A stretch of 18,118 nucleotides of DNA from Nitrospira sp. UBA6909 (GTDB lineage: Bacteria > Nitrospirota > Nitrospiria > Nitrospirales > Nitrospiraceae), in contig DKBD01000093.1 in NCBI GenBank assembly GCA_002451055.1, positions 2,486 through 20,603 of the forward strand. The letters are read 5' to 3'. Within the stretch, counting starts at the first letter, position 1, and every line of letters begins with the position of its first letter. The position numbers were made by a program, and so were the translations under genes. Positions 1 to 6,825 of the stretch are shown here, one piece after another. The notes beneath the pieces were generated by a model. It worked only from the letters and a program-made list of their open reading frames with translations. It was not told the DNA's origin and did not search any database.

Positions 1-557
1 ACGCTGAAAAAGCCCTGCTGAAAACGCAGCTGCCCCGCGCCCTTGCAGCTGGGGCAGGTCTTGATGGAGGCAGCCGATTTCGCACCGGTGCCTCTGCAAT
101 CGGCACAGGTTTCCCACCGCGGGATTTTCAGTTTGGCTTCTTTTCCGTAGACAGCTTCTTCGAAGGAAATATCCAGGTTGTATTGAAGATCACTCCCGCG
201 CTCCGTGCGGCTTCCTCCTCGGGTTTGTCCGAAGAAATCTTCAAAGATATCGTTGAAGACATCGCCGAAGCCTCCTCGGCCGAAGTCAAATCCCTCGAAT
301 CCTCCGGCGCCCTGCTGCGCTCCGGCGTGACCGAACATGTCGTAGCGCTTCCGCTTTTCCTGGTCGCTGAGCACTTCGTAAGCTTCGTTGATTTCTTTGA
401 ATTTTTCTTCCGCGGCTTTTTTCTGATGATCGCCGGCGTGCAAGTCCGGATGGTGCTGGCGGGCCAGGCGCCTGTAGGCCTTCTTGAGTTCGTCGTCGGA
501 AACGTTTTTCTCGACGCCGAGGATATCGTAGTAATCGCGCTTGCTCACGGGTGCCAT
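1..557 (-). CDS. dnaJ: Chaperone protein DnaJ (Hsp40), N-terminal 185 residues, cut by window edge
   Basis: Co-chaperone that delivers unfolded clients to DnaK and stimulates its ATPase. The ATG at 557 opens a frame with no stop down to base 1. Visible in order: J domain (residues about 8-75) with the HPD motif at 36-38; a Gly/Phe-rich linker (about 76-115); the start of the client-binding domain; and the first two zinc-finger CxxCxGxG repeats (C151/C154 and C168/C171). That architecture is type I DnaJ, whose full length is usually about 370 residues, so roughly half lies outside the window. It is the third gene after grpE and dnaK, 70 nt downstream of the dnaK stop, with a hairpin in between. 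An in-frame GTG at 548 is a possible alternative start. No defect is seen in the visible part. Confidence 0.97.
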   Translation of the reverse strand, partial: MAPVSKRDYYDILGVEKNVSDDELKKAYRRLARQHHPDLHAGDHQKKAAEEKFKEINEAYEVLSDQEKRKRYDMFGHAGAQQGAGGFEGFDFGRGGFGDVFNDIFEDFFGQTRGGSRTERGSDLQYNLDISFEEAVYGKEAKLKIPRWETCADCRGTGAKSAASIKTCPSCKGAGQLRFQQGFFS

Positions 558-570
558 TGTTCAAGACGGC

Positions 571-614
571 CAGTCGAGCCGACGCCAGCTTTGCCGGGGT
601 GGTCGGCTCGACTG
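571..614 (-). promoter_or_regulatory. Perfect 13-bp inverted repeat (hairpin) between dnaK and dnaJ
   Basis: CAGTCGAGCCGAC at 571-583 is the exact reverse complement of GTCGGCTCGACTG at 602-614, with an 18-nt loop. It fills most of the 70-nt dnaK-dnaJ spacer. On the minus strand no T-run follows, so it does not look like a full intrinsic terminator. A partial terminator, an RNase barrier or an mRNA-stability element that lowers dnaJ output relative to dnaK are possible roles (inference). Confidence 0.6.
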
Positions 615-627
615 AGCGTATTTTATG

Positions 628-2547
628 CTACTTCTTATCTTTGTCCACTTCTTCGAATTCTGCGTCCACTACTTTTTCATCGGTCTTGGCGCCTTCCGCC
701 TCTGCGGTGCCGGTTGACGCACCCGGGGCTCCGGTTGTCGTCGACGCTTTCTTATACATTTCCTCAGCCAGTTTGTGCGAGGCAGTCATCAACGTCTGTG
801 TGGCTGATTCGATGGCGTCAGGGTCCGAGCCTTCGAGAGCTTTCTTGAGGGCCGCCACGGCGTCTTGGATTTTCGCCTTCTCTTCAGCCGATACTTTGTC
901 GCCGTACTCCGCAATGTTCTTCTCTGTTTGATACACAAGGTTGTCGCCCTGGTTCTTGGCCTCTGCGAGCTTGCGCCGTTTCTTGTCGTCCTCGGTGTGC
1001 GCCTGTGCATCTTTGACGAGCTTCTCGACCTCGTCTTTGCTGAGTCCGCTTGAAGCCGTGATTCTGATCGACTGCTCTTTCTGGGTGGCGAGGTCCTTGG
1101 CCGCCACATGGACGATGCCGTTGGCGTCGATGTCAAAAGATACGTCGATTTGCGGCATGCCGCGCGGGGCAGGGGGTATTCCAACCAAGTCAAATTGTCC
1201 CAGCAGCTTGTTGTCGTTGGCCATTTCGCGTTCCCCCTGGAACACGCGGATGGTCACGGCAGTCTGGTTATCCGCAGCGGTCGAAAAGACCTGGCTTTTC
1301 TTCGTGGGAATGGTCGTATTGCGCTCAATGAGCTTGGTAAATACTCCGCCCAAGGTTTCAATTCCCAGTGACAACGGCGTCACGTCCAGCAAAAGAACAT
1401 CCTTGACTTCGCCCTTGAGTACGCCTCCTTGGATACCGGCGCCGATGGCGACCACTTCGTCCGGGTTGACGCCGCGGTGCGGTTCCTTGCCGAAAAATTC
1501 CTTGACGACCTGAATTACCCTTGGCATGCGCGTCATACCGCCGACCAGCACCACCTCATTGATATCGCGCGCAGACACGCCAGCATCGGACAGCGCCTTC
1601 CGACAGGGCTCAATGGTGCGCTGAACCAAATCGTCGACCAGTTGTTCCAGTTTGGCGCGCGTCAATTTGACGACCATATGCTTCGGGCCGCTGGCATCGG
1701 CGGTAATGAAGGGGAGGTTGATTTCCGTCTCCTGAGAGGAAGACAGCTCAATTTTGGCCCGTTCCGCCGCTTCTTTCAGCCGCTGGAGCGCCATGCGGTC
1801 CTTGCGGAGATCGATCCCTTGGTCCTTCTTGAACTCGTCCACCAGCCAATCCATGACGCGGAGATCGAAATCGTCTCCGCCGAGGTAAGTGTCGCCGTTC
1901 GTCGATTTGACCTCGAACACTCCTTCGCCGATCTCCAGGATGGAAATGTCGAAGGTGCCCCCTCCGAGATCGTAGACGGCGATGCGTTCATCCTTCTTCT
2001 TGTCGAGGCCGTACGCGAGCGACGCGGCCGTCGGTTCGTTGATGATCCGAAGCACATTCAGCCCGGCGATCTGCCCCGCGTCTTTTGTGGCCTGACGCTG
2101 GCTGTCGTCAAAATATGCCGGGACGGTGACGACCGCTTCGGTGATCTTTTCCCCGAGATAGTCCTCCGCGGTTTGCCGCATTTTTTGAAGAATCATCGCC
2201 GACACTTCCGGTGGGCTATAGTGTTTGCCCCGCAACTCGACGTGTGCATCGCCGTTGTCGGCTTCAACCACTTTATAGGGAAGCCGTTTCAAGGCTTCCT
2301 GTACCTCGCGGCTTTTAAACTTGCGCCCCATGAGGCGCTTGACTGAGAAAATGGTATTTTCAGGGTTCGTGATGGCCTGCCGTTTTGCAATTTGGCCGAC
2401 CAGACGTTCGGCTTTATCGGTGATGGCGACGACGGAAGGAGTCGTACGGCTCCCTTCGGCGTTGGCAATCACGACAGGGTCTCCGCCGCTCATGATGGCT
2501 ACGCAAGAGTTGGTAGTACCAAGGTCGATACCGATGACTTTACCCAT
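628..2547 (-). CDS. dnaK: Chaperone protein DnaK (Hsp70)
   Basis: Central cytosolic ATP-driven folding chaperone. The protein is 639 residues, the usual DnaK length. The nucleotide-binding domain shows the phosphate-1 motif DLGTTNSC (8-15), the [11 protein letters not shown] segment near 170 and DLGGGTFD near 194. It is followed by the interdomain linker ([17 protein letters not shown]), the substrate-binding beta domain, the helical lid, and a low-complexity Thr/Gly/Ala stretch before an acidic tail ending EEVDKDKK. The ATG at 2547 has a strong Shine-Dalgarno (AAGGAG, 2555-2560) 7 nt upstream. It lies 48 nt downstream of grpE and ahead of dnaJ, so the three form the classic chaperone operon. 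No missing key residue is seen. Confidence 0.99.
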   Translation of the reverse strand: MGKVIGIDLGTTNSCVAIMSGGDPVVIANAEGSRTTPSVVAITDKAERLVGQIAKRQAITNPENTIFSVKRLMGRKFKSREVQEALKRLPYKVVEADNGDAHVELRGKHYSPPEVSAMILQKMRQTAEDYLGEKITEAVVTVPAYFDDSQRQATKDAGQIAGLNVLRIINEPTAASLAYGLDKKKDERIAVYDLGGGTFDISILEIGEGVFEVKSTNGDTYLGGDDFDLRVMDWLVDEFKKDQGIDLRKDRMALQRLKEAAERAKIELSSSQETEINLPFITADASGPKHMVVKLTRAKLEQLVDDLVQRTIEPCRKALSDAGVSARDINEVVLVGGMTRMPRVIQVVKEFFGKEPHRGVNPDEVVAIGAGIQGGVLKGEVKDVLLLDVTPLSLGIETLGGVFTKLIERNTTIPTKKSQVFSTAADNQTAVTIRVFQGEREMANDNKLLGQFDLVGIPPAPRGMPQIDVSFDIDANGIVHVAAKDLATQKEQSIRITASSGLSKDEVEKLVKDAQAHTEDDKKRRKLAEAKNQGDNLVYQTEKNIAEYGDKVSAEEKAKIQDAVAALKKALEGSDPDAIESATQTLMTASHKLAEEMYKKASTTTGAPGASTGTAEAEGAKTDEKVVDAEFEEVDKDKK

Positions 2548-2595
2548 GAGTGAACTCCTTCCTTCCCAATATCGATGCTCTCGAAAAATGATTCA

Positions 2596-3219
2596 CTAGT
2601 ATGATGTTGAGTCTTGCTCGTTCGACTGCGACGGCCCCGCTGACACGCTGACCATTGCCGCACGGAGAATTCGGTCGTGCAGGCGATAGCCCTTTTGAAA
2701 CTCGTCGATCACATGATCTCGCGGCACCGTGTCGGACGGTATGTGCGAGACGGCTTGGTGGGAGGCTGGATCGAACGCCTGGCCGACCGTTTCGATCGCC
2801 TGAACACCGAATTTCCCCAGGATGCCCGATAGTTGTTTCAAGGTCAAATCGACGCCTTGCACCAACGCAGAACTTTCAGCATTGTTGTCACGCGCAGCCT
2901 TAATCGCCCGCTCCATATTGTCCAGTGTCGGCAAAAATTCCCTCAGTAACTGTTCATTGCCGAATTTAATCTGATCGCGCTGCTCCCGTTGAGCCACCCG
3001 CTTGTAGTTTTCAAACTCTGCAGCTAAGCGCAGGTATTTATCGTTCGCGATCTTGCATTCTTCCGTTTTTGCGGCAAGAGCCTTCTGCATTCCCGTCAGT
3101 TGTGGATCGATAGAAGAGGGAGCGCTCGCACTGTCAGGGGCGGCTTCAGCCGACTCGGAATCACCTAATCCATCGATTGTATTCACTTTTGCCTCTGAAT
3201 TGTCCTGTTCCTGGCTCAT
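2596..3219 (-). CDS. grpE: Nucleotide exchange factor GrpE
   Basis: Cofactor that ejects ADP from DnaK. At 207 residues it is normal for the family. A Ser/Glu/Asp-rich disordered N-terminus (about 1-40) precedes the long dimerising helix (about 45-95) containing the characteristic EFENYKRVAQRE segment and the LPTLDNMERAI motif. The C-terminal beta domain contains FDPASHQAVSH and the GYRLHDRILRAAMVSVS ending typical of GrpE. The ATG at 3219 is preceded by GGAGGTGTAGGA, a good ribosome binding site. It is the first gene of grpE-dnaK-dnaJ. No hrcA gene lies upstream and no CIRCE operator is seen, so heat control, if present, must use another route. Confidence 0.98.
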   Translation of the reverse strand: MSQEQDNSEAKVNTIDGLGDSESAEAAPDSASAPSSIDPQLTGMQKALAAKTEECKIANDKYLRLAAEFENYKRVAQREQRDQIKFGNEQLLREFLPTLDNMERAIKAARDNNAESSALVQGVDLTLKQLSGILGKFGVQAIETVGQAFDPASHQAVSHIPSDTVPRDHVIDEFQKGYRLHDRILRAAMVSVSAGPSQSNEQDSTSY

Positions 3220-3240
3220 TCCTACACCTCCACACCAGCG

Positions 3241-3268
3241 CAGATATCCATAGAGGATCAGAAGTCAA
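3241..3268 (-). promoter_or_regulatory. Candidate sigma-70-type promoter for grpE-dnaK-dnaJ
   Basis: On the minus strand TTGACT (3263-3268) is followed after 16 nt by TATCTG (3241-3246). Transcription would begin near 3234, giving a very short leader that still includes the grpE Shine-Dalgarno. The -35 is good and the -10 is weak, so this is tentative. No sigma-32-like or CIRCE element was recognised. Confidence 0.35.
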
Positions 3269-3283
3269 CAGGAGGAGGAACAA

Positions 3284-3385
3284 ATGTCTTGGAAAAATGA
3301 GAGTGCAACTTATGGCGTCTACTTATTTATGGACGACAGAGTGCACCCGCCTACGCGGGAAGCCATGGTTGTCAGGCCTTCGTAG
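3284..3385 (+). CDS. Possible small ORF, 33 residues, unknown function
   Basis: A very strong Shine-Dalgarno (AGGAGGAGG at 3270-3278) sits 5 nt before an ATG at 3284, opening a 33-codon frame that ends in TAG at 3383-3385. The peptide begins MSWKNESATYG and ends MVVRPS. It has no signal peptide or membrane segment and resembles nothing I recognise. It lies divergent from grpE in a 300-nt region otherwise without genes. No convincing plus-strand promoter is seen. The SD could be chance, because its complement is just a CT-rich run upstream of the proposed grpE promoter. Confidence 0.3.
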   Translation: MSWKNESATYGVYLFMDDRVHPPTREAMVVRPS

Positions 3386-3519
3386 CGTGTCAGCTACTGC
3401 GGTGGAGTAGGCTTGTCACGGTGTCGACGAAGTCAGCAAAGGGACCATGGTTCTTGGGCTGTGGGGTTCCACCCGTGAAGGTCGAGAGGGTCGTGTGCCC
3501 AGCGAGTGTTGTGAGTGGG
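3386..3519. other. Non-coding remainder between bactofilin and grpE
   Basis: Together with 3220-3385 this makes a 300-nt stretch without an established gene. I see two short hairpins (CCCGC/GCGGG at 3346-3359 and GTAGC/GCTAC at 3382-3397), both too weak and without T-runs to call terminators. No tRNA-like fold or known riboswitch pattern was recognised. Confidence 0.4.
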
Positions 3520-3966
3520 TTACTTGAGCGACGATCGAATTTTCCCTCGGTGTGAGGTCACATCCAGAACCTCTGGATTCTGGGAGAGGGGCTCTTCCAC
3601 CCATTTGTGCGCGCCCATATTGGACATGCCATGGAAGTGGGCTCCATCTTCAATGGCAATGGCCGGAGCATGAATGTCCCCAATGAGTATGCCTGGAGGG
3701 AGGATTTGAATTCTCTGAGCAGCCTTAACGGTCCCATTAATCTTCCCGCTGATCGTGACAGTTCCCCCGGAAATGGCGCCTTTAATCATCCCGTGCTCAC
3801 CTACGACCAGTGTACCGGTGGTATGCACTTCGCCTTCAACTTGCCCATCGATACGGATGGCCCCCTCACCCTTGAGGACTCCCTTGAATTGGGTCCCCTT
3901 CCCAAAAAGTGTCAGGTCCTCATTATCGGTTACAGCCTGAGCGATCTTGTCACGCGTTCCCCACAT
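3520..3966 (-). CDS. Bactofilin (polymer-forming cytoskeletal protein)
   Basis: Bactofilins polymerise without nucleotide into filaments at the inner membrane and organise cell shape, cell wall enzymes or polar structures. The 148-residue protein has a short N-terminal tail (1-20) and a central right-handed beta-helix (about 20-115). That core shows the family rhythm of short hydrophobic/Gly strands, for example GVLKGEGAIRIDGQVEGEV and GGTVTISGKINGTV. A charged C-terminal tail follows. No transmembrane segment is present. The ATG at 3966 has AGGAG at 3979-3983, 12 nt upstream, a rather long spacing. It is probably monocistronic: a non-coding region flanks it on each side, and the chaperone operon appears to have its own promoter. 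Family assignment is strong; the cellular role in this organism is unknown. Confidence 0.93.
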   Translation of the reverse strand: MWGTRDKIAQAVTDNEDLTLFGKGTQFKGVLKGEGAIRIDGQVEGEVHTTGTLVVGEHGMIKGAISGGTVTISGKINGTVKAAQRIQILPPGILIGDIHAPAIAIEDGAHFHGMSNMGAHKWVEEPLSQNPEVLDVTSHRGKIRSSLK

Positions 3967-4040
3967 GAGTCTTTCACACTCCTTTCACGATGCCGCACGA
4001 CCGAGTCATCACCTATCTTTCGACGTGGCGGGCTGCTGTA

Positions 4041-4068
4041 AATGTATCGTCGATTGAGGAAAAAGCAA
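4041..4068 (-). promoter_or_regulatory. Weak candidate promoter upstream of the bactofilin gene
   Basis: On the minus strand TTGCTT (4063-4068), a 16-nt spacer and TACATT (4041-4046) lie about 75 nt upstream of the bactofilin ATG. Both boxes are imperfect; the position is reasonable. Confidence 0.25.
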
Positions 4069-4079
4069 GTGATAGGGGG

Positions 4080-4224
4080 GCTAATCCAAAAATTCCTTAG
4101 CTGACGCGGATTTGGGACAGGTGGCGTGGCAATCCTCGATCGGATTGGTCATGCTGTGGAGCAGGTACGGTCCATTGTCCGTGAGTATTCAGGAGTCAGC
4201 ACTCGTTCAATGAGTGAACGAGTG
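4080..4224. repeat. Three dyad symmetries in the coaX-bactofilin intergenic region
   Basis: The 309-nt gap 3967-4275 contains no credible gene but three inverted repeats. They are GCTAA/TTAGC (4080-4084/4097-4101), CAATCC/GGATTG (4130-4135/4142-4147), and a perfect 10-bp palindrome CACTCGTTCA/TGAACGAGTG (4200-4209/4215-4224) with a 5-nt centre. The third resembles either an operator for a dimeric repressor or a stem after coaX. No T-run follows on either strand, so it is not a canonical intrinsic terminator. Confidence 0.5.
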
Positions 4225-4275
4225 GGTTGGCGAGATTGCTCAAGGAAATAGAGGGGGTAATCGCAGGCTGTTTGG

Positions 4276-5064
4276 CTAGACCCAATTCTTCGAGACCAGG
4301 CCTTGAGCCCGGCGATAGAGGAGTTCGAGACCTTCGAGTGTCAACAAACGTTCGATTCTCTGGATCGTGCTCGTTTCAGGGACGACCACGGAGGCCAACC
4401 CTCCGGTGGCGATGACATAGGAGGGACGGCCCAATTCCTGTTCCATTCGCCGCACAAGCGCATCCACGAGCCCAGCGTATCCGAAGAGGAGCCCCGCCTG
4501 GATGCTGCCAGCGGTATCGGTCCCGATCACGGTCTTGGGCCTGGTCAGCTCGACTTTGCTCAATTTAGCCGCACGCGCAAAGAGCGCCTCGGCTGAAATG
4601 CCGAGGCCAGGAGCAATGACCCCGCCAAGATATTCACCCGCTTGGGTGACGGCGCAAAAGGTGGTTGCCGTGCCGAAATCGACGATGATGAGGTCTTGAT
4701 GATACTTATAATGGGCCGCAGCGGCATTGACGATGCGGTCGCTTCCGATTTCTTTGGGATTGTTGTATCGCAGCGTGAGGCCGGTGTCTATGTCGGAAGA
4801 AACGACGAGCGGCGTGCAGGCAAAGTACGTTTCAACCATCGATACAAACGTTTCCGTGAGGGAGGGTACGACACTGGAGATGATCGCCCCCGTGACCTGT
4901 TCCGGCATTCGTCCGTGGCGCGTGAGCAAGTTCAAGCAGAGGACGCCGTATTCATCGGCGGTGGCCTTCGGGTTGGTGGCCAGCCGCCAATGAGCCAGCA
5001 GGGTCGAGCCATCAAAGATGCCCCACACAACGTTGCTGTTGCCGATATCGATTGCTGCCAACAT
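4276..5064 (-). CDS. coaX: Type III pantothenate kinase
   Basis: Phosphorylates pantothenate with ATP, the first committed step of coenzyme A synthesis. The 262-residue protein shows the ASKHA-fold signatures of CoaX. These are the N-terminal phosphate loop DIGNSN (6-11), the GSDRIVNA segment (107-114) with the catalytic aspartate D109, the second phosphate motif DFGTATT (129-135), GGVIAPGLG, GTDTAGSIQAG and the adenosine-pocket IATGGLA. The length is typical. The ATG at 5064 has only a weak Shine-Dalgarno and lies 33 nt after the birA stop, so translation may be coupled. It is the last gene of the valS-nadC-birA-coaX string; birA-coaX adjacency is common in bacteria. No coaA-type kinase is seen in this window. 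Confidence 0.97.
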   Translation of the reverse strand: MLAAIDIGNSNVVWGIFDGSTLLAHWRLATNPKATADEYGVLCLNLLTRHGRMPEQVTGAIISSVVPSLTETFVSMVETYFACTPLVVSSDIDTGLTLRYNNPKEIGSDRIVNAAAAHYKYHQDLIIVDFGTATTFCAVTQAGEYLGGVIAPGLGISAEALFARAAKLSKVELTRPKTVIGTDTAGSIQAGLLFGYAGLVDALVRRMEQELGRPSYVIATGGLASVVVPETSTIQRIERLLTLEGLELLYRRAQGLVSKNWV

Positions 5065-5097
5065 GACTTCTATTCTACCCGGCTGGCGGTGCGTTCT

Positions 5098-5937
5098 CTA
5101 CTCCCGGAGGTGAATTACATCCGCGGCACGTATGTCGATCAGCGTCGAGGACGGCCAGGTCGGAGAGGCAGAGAGAGGTCTGACTTGCAAGGCACCGTCG
5201 GTTGAGATGGATTCGGCCGTGGCGAGCAACTCTTGTTTATCCCCCAAGAGGAGGCGCACGCGCTTGCCGAGGGTGTGACAACGAGACGTATACGCGTGAC
5301 ACAACCGTTGGGGGCCACGGAACCTTAGCTCATCAAGCGCCTGTTCGAGTTCAAACAAGAGTTGCGCAAGGAGTCGGTTTCGGTCGATGGGCCGGCGCAA
5401 GGTCTCAAACAGCGATGTCGCCGTCAGACGCAGGTCGTCCGGGAAGGATTCCTGCGGAAGGTTCACATTGAGACCCATTCCTATGACGACGATCGGATCA
5501 TCGGCCGAGGCATGAGAACTTTCGCAGAGAATGCCGCCGACTTTCCGTTCGTGAAGCAGCAGATCGTTGGGCCACTTTAAGGACAGCGTCAGTGATGCCG
5601 CCGTTTGGACTGCTTCCGCCGCAGCCAACGCGGTGATCAGCGGGACCCAGGAAAGCCATTCCATGAGCGGTCGTTCTTGTCCGATCCCACGGAGCACAAC
5701 GGAGCAATAGATGTTTGCGCCCGGCGGCGAGTACCAACTGCGTGTCTGGCGGCCTCTCCCGGATGATTGACTTTCGGCCACGACGACGGTTCCGTGGGCT
5801 GCGCCGGCTTGGGCCAAGGCCGAGGCTTCGGAATTGGTCGAAGCCAGTTCGTGGTGCAGATACAGGCGCTGTCCGAGCGACTTGGTCGCCAGCGTGCTAC
5901 GAATGTCGTCGAGCGTGAGTGGAGCGGAGCGCAGCAT
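5098..5937 (-). CDS. birA: Biotin-[acetyl-CoA-carboxylase] ligase, monofunctional
   Basis: Activates biotin to biotinyl-AMP and transfers it to the carrier lysine of biotin-dependent carboxylases. The 279-residue protein has the catalytic-domain signatures STN (33-35), the adenylate loop GRGR (60-63) followed by W68, and KWPND (121-125) with the catalytic lysine. GGIL, the GLNVN strand and a C-terminal SH3-like domain (about 228-279) follow. There is no N-terminal helix-turn-helix like that of E. coli BirA, only about 20 extra residues. It is therefore a group I ligase that should not act as a biotin repressor. The ATG at 5937 lies 3 nt after the nadC stop, implying translational coupling. 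Confidence 0.96.
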   Translation of the reverse strand: MLRSAPLTLDDIRSTLATKSLGQRLYLHHELASTNSEASALAQAGAAHGTVVVAESQSSGRGRQTRSWYSPPGANIYCSVVLRGIGQERPLMEWLSWVPLITALAAAEAVQTAASLTLSLKWPNDLLLHERKVGGILCESSHASADDPIVVIGMGLNVNLPQESFPDDLRLTATSLFETLRRPIDRNRLLAQLLFELEQALDELRFRGPQRLCHAYTSRCHTLGKRVRLLLGDKQELLATAESISTDGALQVRPLSASPTWPSSTLIDIRAADVIHLRE

Positions 5938-5940
5938 GGG

Positions 5941-6822
5941 TCAGACGGACCGCCGTGAGCGACTCTTCAGCGGCGTCATCGTCAGGCTCAATGACGCCGC
6001 CGGAGCGGAGTGGGTCAATGCGCCGATCGAGATCCGATCCGCTCCGGCCTCGGCCATGGCCCGGACATTCTTCAAGGTGATGCCTCCCGAAACTTCCACC
6101 GCCGCTCGTCGATTGATCAGCATCACTGCCCGACGCACCATGGGGGGTGTCATGTTGTCCAGCAGAATAATGTCGGCCTTGCCCGCGATCGCCTGTCGAA
6201 CTTGAGAGAGAGATTCCGCTTCGACGATGATCGGCGTCCTGTGCGGCAAGTGCGCGCCGGCCAAACGGCATGCGGAGCGGACAGCCTGCCGCCCACGGCT
6301 GATGAGCGCCAGATGATTGTCTTTGATCAAGAGCCCGTCGCCCAGCGACATCCGATGATTGACGCCGCCGCCGAGCGCAACAGCCCATTTCTGCAGTGCG
6401 CGCCACCCCGGAATAGTTTTCCTGGTGTCCATGATGCTGACAGGACAGCTCCGTACAGCACGACAGAATTCACGCGTCAGCGTAGCGATACCGGATAGAT
6501 GCTGGAGAAAATTCAAGGCGACCCGTTCAGCTTGTAGAATGGAACGCCCGTCCCCGACAATATGCAGGATAGACTCGCCGTTCTTGGCCAGCTCACCGTC
6601 GGGTCGCGCAACCGTGACGGTGAGGGTCGGATCGACCGTGAGAAACGTTTGTACGGCCGCTGAGATGCCCGCGACGACCAGGGGCTGCTGGGCGACGATA
6701 TGGGCGCGAGCCGCCACCGGCTTTGAGAATAGGGCACAGGTGGTGATGTCGCCGTGACTGAGATCTTCTTCCAATCCTAGGCGGACCGCACGGCGGATAT
6801 CTGCGGCAGGGAGTCTCGCCAT
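5941..6822 (-). CDS. nadC: Nicotinate-nucleotide pyrophosphorylase (quinolinate phosphoribosyltransferase)
   Basis: Converts quinolinate and PRPP to nicotinate mononucleotide and CO2 in de novo NAD synthesis. The 293-residue protein carries the N-terminal LEEDLSHGDITT segment (17-28), AERVALNFLQHLSGIAT (98-114) and the substrate-binding DTRKT (132-136). It also has GGGVNHRMSLGDGLLIKDNH (151-170), an EAES strand, LLDNM, and the C-terminal EVSGGI and phosphate-binding GADRISIGALTHS. All expected basic residues (R100, R134, K135, H156, R157, K167) are present. The ATG at 6822 is 3 nt past the valS stop, so it is in the same transcript and probably coupled. nadA and nadB are not in the window. 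Confidence 0.97.
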   Translation of the reverse strand: MARLPAADIRRAVRLGLEEDLSHGDITTCALFSKPVAARAHIVAQQPLVVAGISAAVQTFLTVDPTLTVTVARPDGELAKNGESILHIVGDGRSILQAERVALNFLQHLSGIATLTREFCRAVRSCPVSIMDTRKTIPGWRALQKWAVALGGGVNHRMSLGDGLLIKDNHLALISRGRQAVRSACRLAGAHLPHRTPIIVEAESLSQVRQAIAGKADIILLDNMTPPMVRRAVMLINRRAAVEVSGGITLKNVRAMAEAGADRISIGALTHSAPAASLSLTMTPLKSRSRRSV

Positions 6823-6825
6823 CGG

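Noticed and set aside
1429..2346. Long open frame (305 codons) on the plus strand opposite dnaK
   Set aside because: It lies entirely inside dnaK, lacks family resemblance and is a codon-bias shadow, like the plus-strand frames at 183-848 and 941-1513.
3301..3345. Two GAGTGCA copies (3301-3307, 3339-3345) upstream of grpE, resembling half of the CIRCE operator
   Set aside because: Both copies are in the same orientation and 31 nt apart; CIRCE needs inverted TTAGCACTC/GAGTGCTAA halves with a 9-nt spacer.
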